This document shows, one piece after another, positions 23,501 to 35,000 of a DNA stretch of 64,000 nt. How positions within the stretch are numbered: position 1 is the stretch's first letter; each line of letters starts with the position of its first letter. The stretch comes from Argopecten irradians (Eukaryota; Mollusca; Bivalvia; Pectinida; Pectinidae), in assembly GCF_041381155.1 (NCBI RefSeq), contig NC_091143.1, forward strand, positions 35,020,679-35,084,678. The letters are read 5' to 3'. Both the position numbers and the translations under genes were made by a program. The notes under the pieces are model-generated. The model saw only the letters and a list, made by a program, of their open reading frames with translations, made no database searches and was not told the origin of the DNA.

Positions 23501-26500
23501 TCAGATAAATAAATGAGTACTAGACTTATAATTTTCCTGATTTTGGACTGATTTTACACATTTTGAAAAGCAATTACAACTAGCTCACTAAGAATTATGA
23601 CTGGATTGATTTTTGGATATTACTGGAAAAAATCCACAAAAACTGTTGTCAGAGTTACCTGTGGGCCAGCTTCATATTGAACATAATCCATTTGTGGGCC
23701 TGTCATATCCGTTGCCATTGGTGATGTTTCCGCATGTGATCCATATCCCCCATACTGAAGATGATATGGTGCTGATGGCATTGTGTTCCAGTTACCAGAT
23801 TTAAAAGACAATGGTGCGTCCTGATGAGCCACCGATGATGGCCCTGACGATGATGAAGCCATATCTACAATTTCTGTGCTACCATCTCCAACGGTAGAAG
23901 TCACCTCACTTTGACTAATGTCACTAGAAATTTTAGGTTCAGACACCACACTGTTTTCTGACACTAACTTTGGTGGAGGAAGGGATAACTTTGCAGTTTT
24001 TTGCATGGGAAGTGGTTCAGGTAACACCGGTCCTGCAGGTGCAGGTTCTGAACCACCGAGCGAAAAAAAGTTTGCTGATTCTGAACCTGGTTCATCGCTA
24101 TCACTGTCACTACCATATCCTGATAAACCTTGAAATTTTGGTTGAAGGTTTGATGCTGCAGGCTTTGGTTTTGATGGTACTGGTGTCTGTTTTTCCTGAG
24201 ACTTTTTTAAACTGTAAGGCAGAAGGATTCTATTTGATTCTTTGGTAGCTGCATGAACGGGTGCAGGCAGTAAGGCTGTTAGACCAGATTTGACCTGTCA
24301 ATGCAAATAAAGATCAAGAAATTTAATAATGCATCAGGTCAGAATGTATACAAATCTTCTATAAAAAGGATTTGAAATTACAAAAGTTTACAAGTACATG
24401 TAATCTGAAGGTTTCTGATGTTAAGTCTGGCTTTTAAGAAAATCTGGGCCAATAAAAAGACAGAAACCTTCAGATTAGGTTTAAGTAAAAGTATCTATTA
24501 ATGAATTGTTTTACAGTTTTTTTTCAACGTGAGAAATATATCCTTTACAGTTTGTTTATTTCTATGAGACTAATATGGAGTCCTTTAAGAATTATCATAG
24601 CTGCCTCCTCATACACTATACATATACATAGAGAAAAGATGTGTTCTATTTTACTTTGTGAACAGGTCTAAAGAAAGTACATAACAGTAACACCAGAGAT
24701 TTCAGAGATTCTAGCAAAGCAAATAATTTTTAATATGCTTTTTCATAATAGAGAGTGATACACTTTTGAATGCAGGGATTGGTTGTTAAAGTTATGCATT
24801 TGTGAACGCAACATCCTCTATTTTTTCCTGCACACACAAATTACACCCGAAACTTCTCGAGAATATGTTATTTCTGCAATATTACCTGCTAAGTTCAGGA
24901 TAACACCAACGAATGATGTAATATTATCAATATCTAACGTCAAGAGCAGATAACTAATATGTAAATAAACAAAGACTCCAAAGCAACAACAGGTAAATCT
25001 AACTGAACATAAAATTCATTTGAAGATCTGTACATCTATTTTCAAAAGTAAAATACGGTAATTGCAGTTCTCTTTATATATAATTAGGAAATGAAAAATT
25101 AAAACGGAAAATTAAGAAAACTCAAAACCTATTGTTAATACAACGTAACTTGTTACGTAATTATATTTTATCACTAACTACACTCGCATTGCAAATGTAA
25201 AATATATATCAATACATGTATAGTTGTATATGAACTTACATTTGAGGACAACCTAGGCTTCTTTTTCACTTGGTCTTCTTCATCAGAATCCTGTCAAAAA
25301 TTATACAAACACCAGTTAAAAGCGAGAATACATATTATAGGTTTAATAAGAAGAAGTAAGATAATAAGTTAAATATTAATATATTATCATTTAATATCAA
25401 AGAAACACATAGCATGATAATTTATTGACTCGTGCCCTATCAAGGCCTCGACCTCATGACCTACGGCACCCAATCGCATAGCCAAACATACCTGCGCCTT
25501 CTACCACTGCGCCACATTCAAACCCCTATTAACAGCCAGGGTGATTTGGGATCTCACAGATTTTGAAAGAGTAGAAAAGTCAAAGAAACCAGTGAAAAGG
25601 CTACAACCAATGGAAAGTGCCTTGCAATACAACTACCTACCTGTTGTAGCTAGGTTTTAAACTAGCCACACGCAGGTTATCATCAATACTCCAGAGGTTA
25701 CTATCACTGATGTTAAATCCATCCCTAGACTATTTCATAGTAAAATTGGAGGCAAGAGAAGACACATGTAACTTCATTCTTTGATGGACATCAAAAGAAT
25801 TGTTTAATGGTACACTGTAGTTGACTGTACTACTTTGAAGTTGGGCGTAGCTGCCTATAATCTTCAAAGGAAGTCTCTGCAGGCCTGTGATCGGTCAGTT
25901 TTTTCCTCTGAGCTATAGCCCAGGGGTGGATATAATGTTATTGATAGGAACCAGTGGAGCATCGAGGAGGCACGCAGGTGGAGGGCTTGTGGTAGAATAT
26001 CTATAGAAAATTATGAACTTTGCCACTTCCTTTTAATATTAAATTTTTGTCTATTTATTTTGATTTTTTGTAACGATTTCTCAAATGTATAGTTCATGTA
26101 TGTTATTTGAAGATTATGTAAAATATATATAAACTACCAGATTAAATTCTTACCTCCTGGAGTGCTGGTATAGTGATCCTAACTTTTGCCCTCTTTGGTG
26201 GTGGTTTTGGTGCATCCTTTATTTGTGACAATTTTGGTTTCACCTCTTCTTCCAAATCATCTTCTTCTTTCTGGCCTGATATGGAAGGTGCCTCATCATA
26301 TGCTTTAGGTTCCGGCAATCCTAGGCGATTAATTAAAGCACTAATTAGTAATAATAATTTGCACTAATGTTGTTCGTTTTAGTCAAAGTTAATTTATAGT
26401 AAAAAACATATTCATCACTTATTTTTATCAAAATGTATTTGAAACAAGAGGCCCATGGGCCTAAACAGTCATCTGACTATTAGTACAATACAACATAGTC

Positions 26501-29500
26501 GTTTAAAGATTTTAGCCTCATTTGAACAAACTTGGTAGCCCTTCATCCCAGCAAGCGACAGGCTTAATATCAGGTCTCTAGGCCTCTTAGTTATTCACAA
26601 GAAGTTGTTTAAAGGATTTTAGCCTATTTGACCCCTGTGACCTTTAATGAAGGTCAAGGTCATTTATTTGAACAAACTTGGTAGCCCTTCATCCCAGCAT
26701 CCTACAGGCCCAATATCAGTACCCTAGGCCTTCTGGTTCTTGAGAAGAAGTCGTTTAGAGATTTTAGCCTTTTTGACCCCTTTGACCTTGAATGAAGGTC
26801 AAGGTCATTCATTTGAACAAACTTGGTAGCCCTTCATCCCAGCATGTCACAGGCCCAATCCAATATCAGTACCCTGGGCCTTCTGGTTCTCGAGAAGAAG
26901 TCGTTTAAAGATGTCAGCCTTTTTGACCCCTTTGACCTTGAATGAAGGTCAAGGTCATTTATATGAACAAACTTGGTAGCCCTTCATCCCAGCATCCTAC
27001 AGGCCCAATATCAGGTCTCTAGACCTCTTAGTTATTCACAAGAAGTTGTTTAAAGGATTTTAGCCTATTTGACTCCTTTGACCTTGAATGAAGGTCAAGG
27101 TCATTCATTTGAACAAACTTGGTAGCCCTTCATCCCAACATGTCACAGGCCCAATATCAGTACCCTGGGCCTTCTGGTTCTTGAGAAGAAGTTGTTTAAA
27201 GAATTTAGCCTTTTTGACCCCTTTGACCTTGAATGAAGGTCAAGGTCATTTATTTGAACAAACTTGGTAGCCCTTCATCCCAGCATCCTACAGGCCCAAT
27301 ATCAGTACCCTAGGCCTTCTGGTTCTTAAGAAGTTGTTTAAAGGATTTTAGCCTATTTGACCCCTGTGACCATGAATGAAGGTCAAGGTCATTTAACTTA
27401 GTAGCCCTTCAACCCAGCATGTCACAGGCCCAATATCAGTACCCTGGGCCTTCTGGTTTTTGAGAAGAAGCTGTTTAAAGATTTTAGCCTATTTGACCCC
27501 TATGACCTTAAATGAAGGTCAAGGTCATTCATTTGAACAAACTTGGTAGCCCTTCATCCCAGCATACCACAGGCCTAATATCAGGTCTCTAGGCCTCTTA
27601 GTTATTCACAAGAAGTTGTTTAAAGGATTTTAGCCTATTTGACCCTTGTGACCTTGAATGAAGATCAAGGTCATTCATTTGAACACACATGGTAGCTCTT
27701 CATCCCAGCATGCTACAGGCCCAATATCAGTACCCTGGGCCTTCTGGTTTTTGAAAAGAAGTCGTTTAAAGATTTTAGCCTATTTGACCCCTGTGACCTT
27801 GAATGAAGGTCAAGGTCATTCATTTGAACAAACTTGGTAGCCCTTCATCCCAGCAAACTACAGACCAAATATGAGTACCCTGGGCCTTCCGGTTATTGAG
27901 AAGAAGTCGTTTGAATGAAAAGTTTACGGACGGCGCACGACGACTGACGGTGCATGATGACAATAGGTCATCCTGACCCTTTGGGTCAGATGACCTAAAA
28001 AACGTGACTTGACCACTATTTAACATTTTGTCTATCACCAATCTGACTGAATCTTAGCAAATTAGTAATTTTGGTTCAAGCTCAAATTTATTGAAACTAT
28101 TTCAATGACATTTCCCCTGAAATATTCCCATATACTTCACAATATATATATAAGGCGTAAATGTCATAATTAAGACAAAAATGTCTTTGTGAATTCTGGA
28201 CAGGATTCAATGTCCAAAAAATTAAAACAGGTCAAACATGAGTTTGACTATATATGATTATACATGAATAACTGAATTCCCAATGTTCATGGTTCCATTT
28301 TGAATGGTTATTAAAGCATTCAAATTCAATGCAATAAAAAAAGCTTTGACTATTTTTTAAAATCTGTATAAGATGCTGTAAGATTATATAATTTCATAAT
28401 AGGTTGTGAATAGATGTTTTCTATATGAAGATTTTGAGGTAGCTAGGGAAATGAGTGTTGTGGGACCGATATTGGATTAAATTTAAGTTAATCATGGGCC
28501 CCGGGTATAAGTCTAGAACACAGGGCCGTCGAGTGTTTGGAGGTCCTGGGTTCAAACCCGAGTGTGGCTGTAACTAAACATTTCTCCTCTCCTGTATTAC
28601 AGAGCAGTATGTGTCTTAGCCATGATCCAGACGCTTGGCGGACACACAAGCAATTCTGTTAAGAATCCAGTTGATACTGTACTTTAAGATCACCCATGAT
28701 CTTTATAAAAAAAAGACATATCAGCAAGAACAGGATTCATGTTGATTCATTCAATAAACATCAAGGAAATTTTTTGTATTCTGCAGCGAGGATGTGGAGT
28801 GTTCCCCATTAATATTAGTTGTAAACGCAATTCTGCCATTATCAGTAATGTCCAGCTGATATGTATACCCACCTAGTCAAGGCTTAATGATGGTCTTGCT
28901 ATATGATGTACCTTAAGGTACCATGTATATATTGCAAAATTACCGGTAATATATGTAACTGCTCTTAACGAGACAGAAATATTTTACTTTCATTTAAAAT
29001 GTAAATCAATATTAATGCATATGGCTATTACATGTGGGTTGGTGTGATTTATACATAGTTTTAATACTGTCTCTTTCACATATATTTTTATACCAGAGAC
29101 ACCGGTTCCATTGGTCAGGACACTCAACGGGAATCACATATTTTTTCCTGTTATTCTACATTTGGGCCCTTCTAATATTAAAATATCCCACAGAAGGTAT
29201 TTAGAGAGTCTCTAGTTGAGTTTTAGGAAACCTCAAGAAAAACACTTTTGTGTAGTTTGTATATACAGTAATGCTCAATCAATACACTCTTTACCCGGAT
29301 TGGACTGGGTCGATCATCGGTAACCAGGTAGCTCAGTCGGTAGAGCTTGGAGGGTCCTGGGTTCGAATCCAAGTCTGGACACTACTTTTTCTACTCTCCT
29401 GTTACAGAATTGGCACCCAACTAAATAACCCATAGTGGTGGTGTTTGGAAGGCTCTCATTTGTCTTTGAGGGTGAAACATTGAGAAAGGAACGAGGAGAG

Positions 29501-31587
29501 AAAGGAACTAGGAGTGTATAGCAGGATTGCACTGGGTCGATCATCAGTGACCAGGTAGCTCAGTCGGTAGAGCACTCCGCTAGTGTTTGGAGGGTCCCGG
29601 ATTGGAGTCTGGCCACTACATTTTCTACGCTCCATCACTCAGCTGACAGGGCATTTAATACTTCGTTCGGTAGATTGAGTCATAGTTTTTCACATTGGAG
29701 ACCTAGGTTTGATTCCTGGTTGGATTTATCAGAATTTTTTCCTGTACCCTTTGAGGACCAATATTCGTCAGGGTAATCAAATACCCTCGGATATCAACAA
29801 ACCAGCAAGAAATAAAATGTACCAGTTTTATCAACACAAATATATAATATTTTGTCTTACTTGTGCATCTCTATCGTGGTACGGAAGATTTCTAACCGCC
29901 GGTCACTGGGTGATGGCGGAAACAATATGGATCTATTTTCATCAGGGGGGCTGTTTCGCTTATTACGAAAATTGAGATCATTCCAAATAAATGATAAGCA
30001 GCAGGCACTTGTGAGATCGTGTTAAGCTGAAAATTTCTTGTAGTTATATAAAGCTATTGGTCATTGAAAGTGGCGAAAACCTCTGTTTACATAGAATAAC
30101 GTTATGTTTCCAACAGTACCGCACCAAAAATTTCGGGTAAGTTGAATTGCCAAAATAATTTGTAATAACCCAAAATCTGGGATATGAATCACATGTGTGA
30201 CTTCTCACAGGTACTTTGTTGACATACTGCTGATCAGTGCACATGGACAATCAAACGCTGGCGGTATTGTTTTGAAGTTTCATCTAAAATGAACTTAAGA
30301 GAATACCTTCATTTTGTGGTATATTGCTACATCGTATTTTTAAAATCACTTGGTTATAACAGGTCCGGTAGCACGCTAAATCTGGCTATATAGCTAGATT
30401 TGACTATATAGCCAAATCTGACAACACGTTATAGTGGACAAATGTAAACAAACAGGTGAGGTCTGGTCACATTTTCCTCTTGCAGTATGAAAGCATGGAT
30501 GACGAAACATGTCAGTCGGTGATATGAATAATGTTTGCGTATTTGTTCATTTGCAGGCGACTTTTTAAAATTTCATAGTTGCAATTATTTAGTATCCATT
30601 ATCACTATTCCACAGTAACAAAACTATATAGCGAGGCGAACCAATATGGCGTCGTTGTGTTGTCTGCAGATAAAGCATCCACCTGATGAAGATTCGGGCC
30701 ACAGGTGCGCTTGGAGCATGCAGATCCCGTGCAAATTGACCATGTGAAAAAAGTGCTATAGTCGGCTCATAAACAACAAGATATGTGACATATTTCAGAC
30801 GGGAAATTTGGATTTTATATCTTTTTCATCAGAACATGAGGATGAATGGATGCGAGTACCAAAAAATGCAACGACAGATTTTTAAAAATTCACCGGAAAT
30901 TATCTTGGATGACAAAAATATTTCGTTTTGCCGATTCTCAAGATTCGTCATTCAATTTTCGATGTGTACGCTGATTTTGTGACCAGGTATGTCACTTTTG
31001 TTTACATTTGTCCACTATACATGTTGTCAGATGTGGCTATATAGTCAAATCTAGCTATATAGCCAGATTTAGCGTGCTACCGGACCTGTATAATACATAC
31101 TCGCTTTTAAGCATGAACAATCTTCCTTGATCAAATCTGCTTTGGCAGACGACACTCTTTATGAAATCACGCGATAGTTCATGAGATATTAGCAAAATTG
31201 TAAACATGACGAAAACAGGTCCCTGACTAATTTAGGGCACTAAACCATACTTCTACACTTCTACAGTATAGTTTTTACTAAAGCAAAATCTGAAGGAATG
31301 AATTACAATTATTCTCTGATTATGCCAATGAAACAACTAGTACCTTTCAAAAGAGAGCCTATATCTGGCTCATGTGTGCTGTTGTCAGTATTATTAGTTT
31401 GACGTTCTCCGTCAGAATCTGAATCAGAAATGTGCCCGGCTTCCGTTGAAACAGGCTCGTTACTATCATGGTTCTCTACATTAGATGCTGCACTTGTGTC
31501 CTTGTGGATACAAACACTTGCAGTGGCTTGCCCTTCATCATTCTCGTCACTTTCGTCGCCGCTCGAAGCATATGCAACGAGCGACAT
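20586..31587 (-). CDS. PRCC: PRCC (proline-rich protein, mitotic checkpoint/splicing associated), complete, 7 exons
   Basis: Exons in coding order: 31587-31344, 26320-26154, 25290-25240, 24294-23659, 22572-22543, 21388-21188, 20672-20586. All introns are GT-AG and the frame is open for 471 aa (human PRCC is 491). The N-terminus MSLVAYASSGDESDEND matches the family. Residues 82-137 carry the GLPEPK block and PPKRAKVRITIP. Residues 138-154 are acidic then basic (DSDEED, KKKPR). The 212-codon exon is Pro/Ser-rich and contains ANFFSLGG. The most conserved end, about residues 377-471, has LKMQGKKQRGKEEINIV, QQKRKHQITYLAHQ and the terminal KRQTQAKYGF. PRCC is a nuclear protein that associates with splicing factors and with MAD2B; it was found as a TFE3 fusion partner in renal carcinoma. 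It shares a 436-bp upstream region with SWEET1. The 30-nt exon 22572-22543 is a microexon. Confidence 0.95.
21740..22530 (-). mobile_element. 3' fragment of a non-LTR retrotransposon (LINE) in PRCC intron 5
   Basis: The translated - strand shows the region after the reverse transcriptase core: CPVMSFGCEVWGFHSGLAVE, then KVHLKFYKRLLGVKT. A C-terminal zinc-finger-like block follows, CFYCAKIEDEYHFILECPIY. The frame is broken by stops (for example at the end of KLKRYFKY and after YTKLA), so it is inactive. The 5' part, including the RT catalytic motifs, is absent. The fragment ends only about 13-40 bp from the PRCC microexon, in the gene's own direction. Confidence 0.75.
23341..23480 (+). repeat. 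Interspersed repeat copy, shared with 54640-54775
   Basis: GGTGAGACTAATCAATGATA with TACTTCATCTACATTTTGTT and AATCTCAAAACCCCAGTA match the order at 54695-54765 (GGTGGGATTAATCAACAGTA, TACTCTACCTACATTGTTTC, ATCTCTAAACCCCAAATA). Upstream, both have GATGACATCATAAC-like sequence. It lies between PRCC exons 4 and 5. Confidence 0.5.
25415..25525 (-). mobile_element. tRNA-derived SINE head, reverse orientation
   Basis: On the - strand, GTGGCGCAGTGGTAGAAGG resembles an A box and GGTCATGAGGTCGAGGCC a B box, spaced as in a tRNA. It does not fold cleanly as a functional tRNA. It lies in PRCC intron 2. Confidence 0.5.
25678..25970. mobile_element. Foldback MITE, family B2, with a perfect 9-bp target duplication
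   Basis: CACGCAGGT occurs at 25669-25677 and again at 25971-25979, directly flanking the element. The ends pair as TCATCAATACTCC and GGAGCATCGAGGAGG. Internal blocks GTTACTATCACTGATG and ATGTTATTGATAGGAAC are inverted copies. It lies in PRCC intron 2. Confidence 0.85.
26445..27998 (-). mobile_element. Helitron-like non-autonomous element (HINE), family E, long tandem array
   Basis: On the - strand the 3' end is at the left: AACAAGAGGCCCATGGGCC is the hairpin followed by CTCTTGTT in reverse. The 5' end lies at the right: GGGTCAGATGACCTAAAA. Between them are about nine tandem repeats of roughly 140-170 bp. Each holds GACCTTGAATGAAGGTCAAG, AACAAACTTGGTAGCCCTTC and GGCCCAATATCAGTACCC. It lies in PRCC intron 1. 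Confidence 0.75.
28495..28700 (+). mobile_element. tRNA-derived SINE fragment, family S2
   Basis: GTGTTTGGAGGTCCTGGGTT, containing a tRNA B-box-like GGGTTCAAACCC, matches the copies at 29300, 29530 and 52810. A CATTTCTCCTCTCCTGTATT tail follows. The A-box half is missing. It lies in PRCC intron 1. Confidence 0.55.
29095..29645 (+). mobile_element. Two adjacent family S2 tRNA-derived SINEs
   Basis: Both contain ACCAGGTAGCTCAGTCGGTA (A-box-like) at about 29324 and 29552, then GGAGGGTCC and a B-box-like stretch (GGGTTCGAATCC in the first, worn in the second). CACTACATTTTCTACGCTCC-type tails follow. The preceding 29100-29240 resembles the S2 tail (GAGAGTCTC, CTCAAGAAAAACAC). They lie in PRCC intron 1. 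Confidence 0.65.
30359..31089. mobile_element. DNA element with about 100-bp terminal inverted repeats (family I)
   Basis: The left end ACAGGTCCGGTAGCACGCTA and the right end TAGCGTGCTACCGGACCTGT are exact inverted copies. Pairing continues inward through CTATATAG-rich sequence and GTGGACAAATGTAAACAAA for about 100 bp. The 731-bp body has no transposase frame. The arms contain several self-complementary CTATATAG steps. It lies in PRCC intron 1, about 255 bp from exon 1. Confidence 0.8.
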
Positions 31588-32023
31588 ACCGTTTGCTGAT
31601 GCTGTGGCCTTTCCACAAAAATCTCTTCTCCGTTACCGGAAGTAGCTTCTGCCGCTCCAAACGTTGAAAATAAAAATAAAATGTTTTTTAATGTCATAAG
31701 CGACAAGAACACGTAGCAGACGAAAACACGAAAACAGCTGTAAAACACTTGTTAAATGGTGTTACTACAAATTTGGTATAATGTATCTAAATAACATGAA
31801 TGCATGATTTCTAAGTTTATTTCTAACTTTAAACGGAAGCTGTTCTTATCTGAGACCGGATACCATCAGTGCAGTACGTCGACAGTGTCGCCAGCCAGCC
31901 TGTTCTACCTGGCTTCGGTCTGTTAGTAAGACGATTTCGTCTCTTGACCACCTTGAAAGTGCTCAAAGTTGTAGGCCTAATACGAAAGTTGACGAGCTAG
32001 GACGGTATCGAGTACACAGAATC
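31588..32023. promoter_or_regulatory. Head-to-head promoter region of PRCC and SWEET1
   Basis: Only 436 bp separate the PRCC start codon (- strand, 31587) from that of SWEET1 (+ strand, 32024). ACCGGAAGT at 31635-31643, about 48 bp upstream of the PRCC ATG, is a consensus ETS-family site of the kind common in TATA-less housekeeping promoters. No TATA box is obvious on either side. The bidirectional reading is inferred from spacing alone. Confidence 0.6.
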
Positions 32024-35000
32024 ATGGAACTCCTAACTGCTGTTGAAGTAGTAACTCAAATAGTTACTTATTTTATGTTTGCAAGTGGAATGTGAGTATT
32101 TTAGAATTTCCCCTTATTTATATAAAATTATTGTTGTACAACTATTAAGATTAATAATTTTTTTTTTTACATGATACTGACTAAGTTCCAATATATGAAA
32201 GTTTGCATGTTTACTATATACAAGTGTATACATTATATATGTATATACGTGTGTATATGCTTTCCTTGGCCTAGAACGAATATCCGTACCCGGCCTACTA
32301 CACCTTTCGGCCGGGTACGAATTGGTCCCTATGTGTCGTAGTGGAGCACTGCCTCCGAAAATCACTCGGGCACAGTTTTCTATACTTTTTTGTAGGTTTC
32401 CAATTATTCTAAGCGTATACATGCATTTACATATTATTTGTGTCTAAAACAAACATTACTACCATTTTTAATATATACCGTACCGCTCACAAGACGTCAA
32501 ATTCACAACTTGTGGAATTGCCGTATAAATTCCCTTCAGAATGACCTTCATATGTATTATGTAAAAAAAATAATGATCGATGAGAATTTGATATTTTATA
32601 TAGTTCAGTTTTATTCCCTAGTAGGTAAGCGATATCAAAAAAGTACGATAAAATGCAAAAGAAACGTTTTATAATGGTTTGTATAATCATCACTTTGCTC
32701 CGTTAGCAGTAATAGGCACCAATTGTAGCTCTAAAGACGACACCATTTTCTGTCTAAAAGTCTTTTGAGCTACAATATTACAGCTATCCTTGGCCCTGCA
32801 GGTAGGGTGTTAGAATATTGTACCTGCTGCCCCTATTGCATGATCGTAAAAGGCGACTAAATTTAGGATCTTATCTTTTCTCTTTTTCCTAACTGATTTT
32901 ATGTTTCCTAATGCCTCCCTTTGCACCGCCTCACTTTTGGCCTTGAGTTTAGCATTTGTCCCTGTGAGGAAGGCTCTGGGTTATGTCCCCTGGCGGATCG
33001 ACACACCGAAGTCTATAAAAGTGGTAGTTTCTGCTCCTACTTGGCGCTCAGCATACAGGGATTGGAACGACTGGTTCACCTAATTGAAAGATAAACAAAA
33101 TGCTAGCCAGTTAGAGTTTTTATAGTGAAATTATAGTCGACATACACGACATGTTGTCAAATATTCAAATTGAACACGACTATTGCTGGTACCGCATCAC
33201 TTTCGCGATATTCACGTTGCATATACATGTAGCATATACACAGTTGAATTTTGTTTATCTTTCAACTACACGTGGTTTTTTAAAAATAAAACCGGAAGCG
33301 AAGTTGATTGGCTGCCGTTTGCTCTACTAAATGTGTATACGGCGGCCATTATAAATCTGTGAAATAGAAGGGTCTCAGAAGTATTTCATTGTGCAGAGTT
33401 GTTTAATTTCATAAATGGGATGTAACATGGGGGCTAGTGTTGGACCGATTCTCGATTTTAATCGATGATCGATCGATTATGATTTTTCCAAAGACTATCG
33501 ATTATGAAAGGTAATAATCGATTATTAAAATGGGAGATAACTCATGGTTATCTCATACTGTTCTGAACCTTTATTATGATATATATGAGGGCAAAATCAC
33601 ATATCAAAATATTTTAAACATCATAGATACTCAAGAATTTGAATTAAAAAAAATACTTCTTCATGACTGTTCGTTCAGTGGATATCTTTTTAAAATTCTT
33701 CAGAAAAGCTAAAAGGTGAATTATATAAATATAGGAGAGCTTTCTATAAATAGTATCCGATTATAAAATCGATAATTAGTAAATTGTCCTAAACCGATGA
33801 TCGATTACCATTTTACAACCGATTCCCAACACTAATGGGGGCAGTGGAGTACATAAGATCCCAATATATAGGTATGTGTATGTTTTCCCGGCATTGCATG
33901 GACGATATATTAGAAATATACCGCTGACGTAGCGTAGGCCAAATCTGGCCTACGATTTCACATTTTTAAGAGGTACCGCGAGCTGACTATATATTAGGCA
34001 AAAAAAAAAAATTAAAAAAAGCCTAATAATATAGGCAGGTTTAGCAGACTAGTGATATAGCACTATAAAAAGGGCACAGATTCACTATAATATATACAAA
34101 AAGACACAACACGAACATAATGCAGTCTCCCAAAACGCGCACCTTACACTTCACACACACTACACACTGCATGCATGGGAGGCAGTCCTTTCATGACCCT
34201 GGCTGTTAATAGGACTTTAAAATAATCAAACAAACAAACAAAGTACGTATATGCTTTCCAAGTCCTGATTGGTCATCAGATGTCAATATCAGAGTACTTA
34301 AAGGGACAAAGTCAATGAGGCGAATTTTGTTACATAAACACGAAGCAAAATATGATATAAATGTATTGTTCTATATTCCTTATGAAACATATAACAAGAA
34401 ATATTGACAAATTCCACAACATTATAAAGTATTTTGACTGATACCGTTGAAATTCCAAATCATTGATCAATACGATTAAGCAGGTATATCATGTATGCTG
34501 AACCCAAACCCGTCCGAGCCAAAGTCTTCATACTTTACATAACCACTGAGGAGTTGGTGAAATTATATTTAGACAAGAACATGCACCTAATAACGTAAAA
34601 CAGTACTGTAAGAGCAATTTGAATAGTTCTAGACAAAAAAATCTTTACTTCCCTGGCAATATATAATATAGAGGGATATGAAATGCTATGACTATAGATA
34701 TGACAACTAAATCACCCGTCAAATAATTTACGGAAATTTCATCTTTCTGAACCAGCCCAGTCGAATTTTGTAGACTGAGTGTGATAAAAATTGTAATGTT
34801 GAATTTTAGTGAATTCACAAAATGCACTGCACAAATTAAATGAAGGTAAACAAAATGGTGGGTCAAAAACGTGGGTGAAGCGAACACAAACTAATTCCGA
34901 TAGAAAACAGAGTATGTCAAGAGTCAGTAATATGCGCGATTGAGAAAGTAGGTAAATATAAATGGATCGCTGAAATGCAAGAGACGGGAGCAACTTTCCA

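Noticed and set aside
26445-27998. Repeated 60-codon frames in the PRCC intron 1 array (for example 27088 and 27658)
   Set aside because: They derive from the tandem repeat of the family E HINE and carry no recognisable protein.
29320-29600. tRNA genes suggested by A and B box sequences (also 43222, 52835, 58085, 25440)
   Set aside because: The clover-leaf arms do not pair well and each is joined to a dispersed SINE body repeated elsewhere in the window.
33530-33712. 60-codon + frame
   Set aside because: It lies entirely inside the 400-bp hAT MITE and shows no transposase motif.
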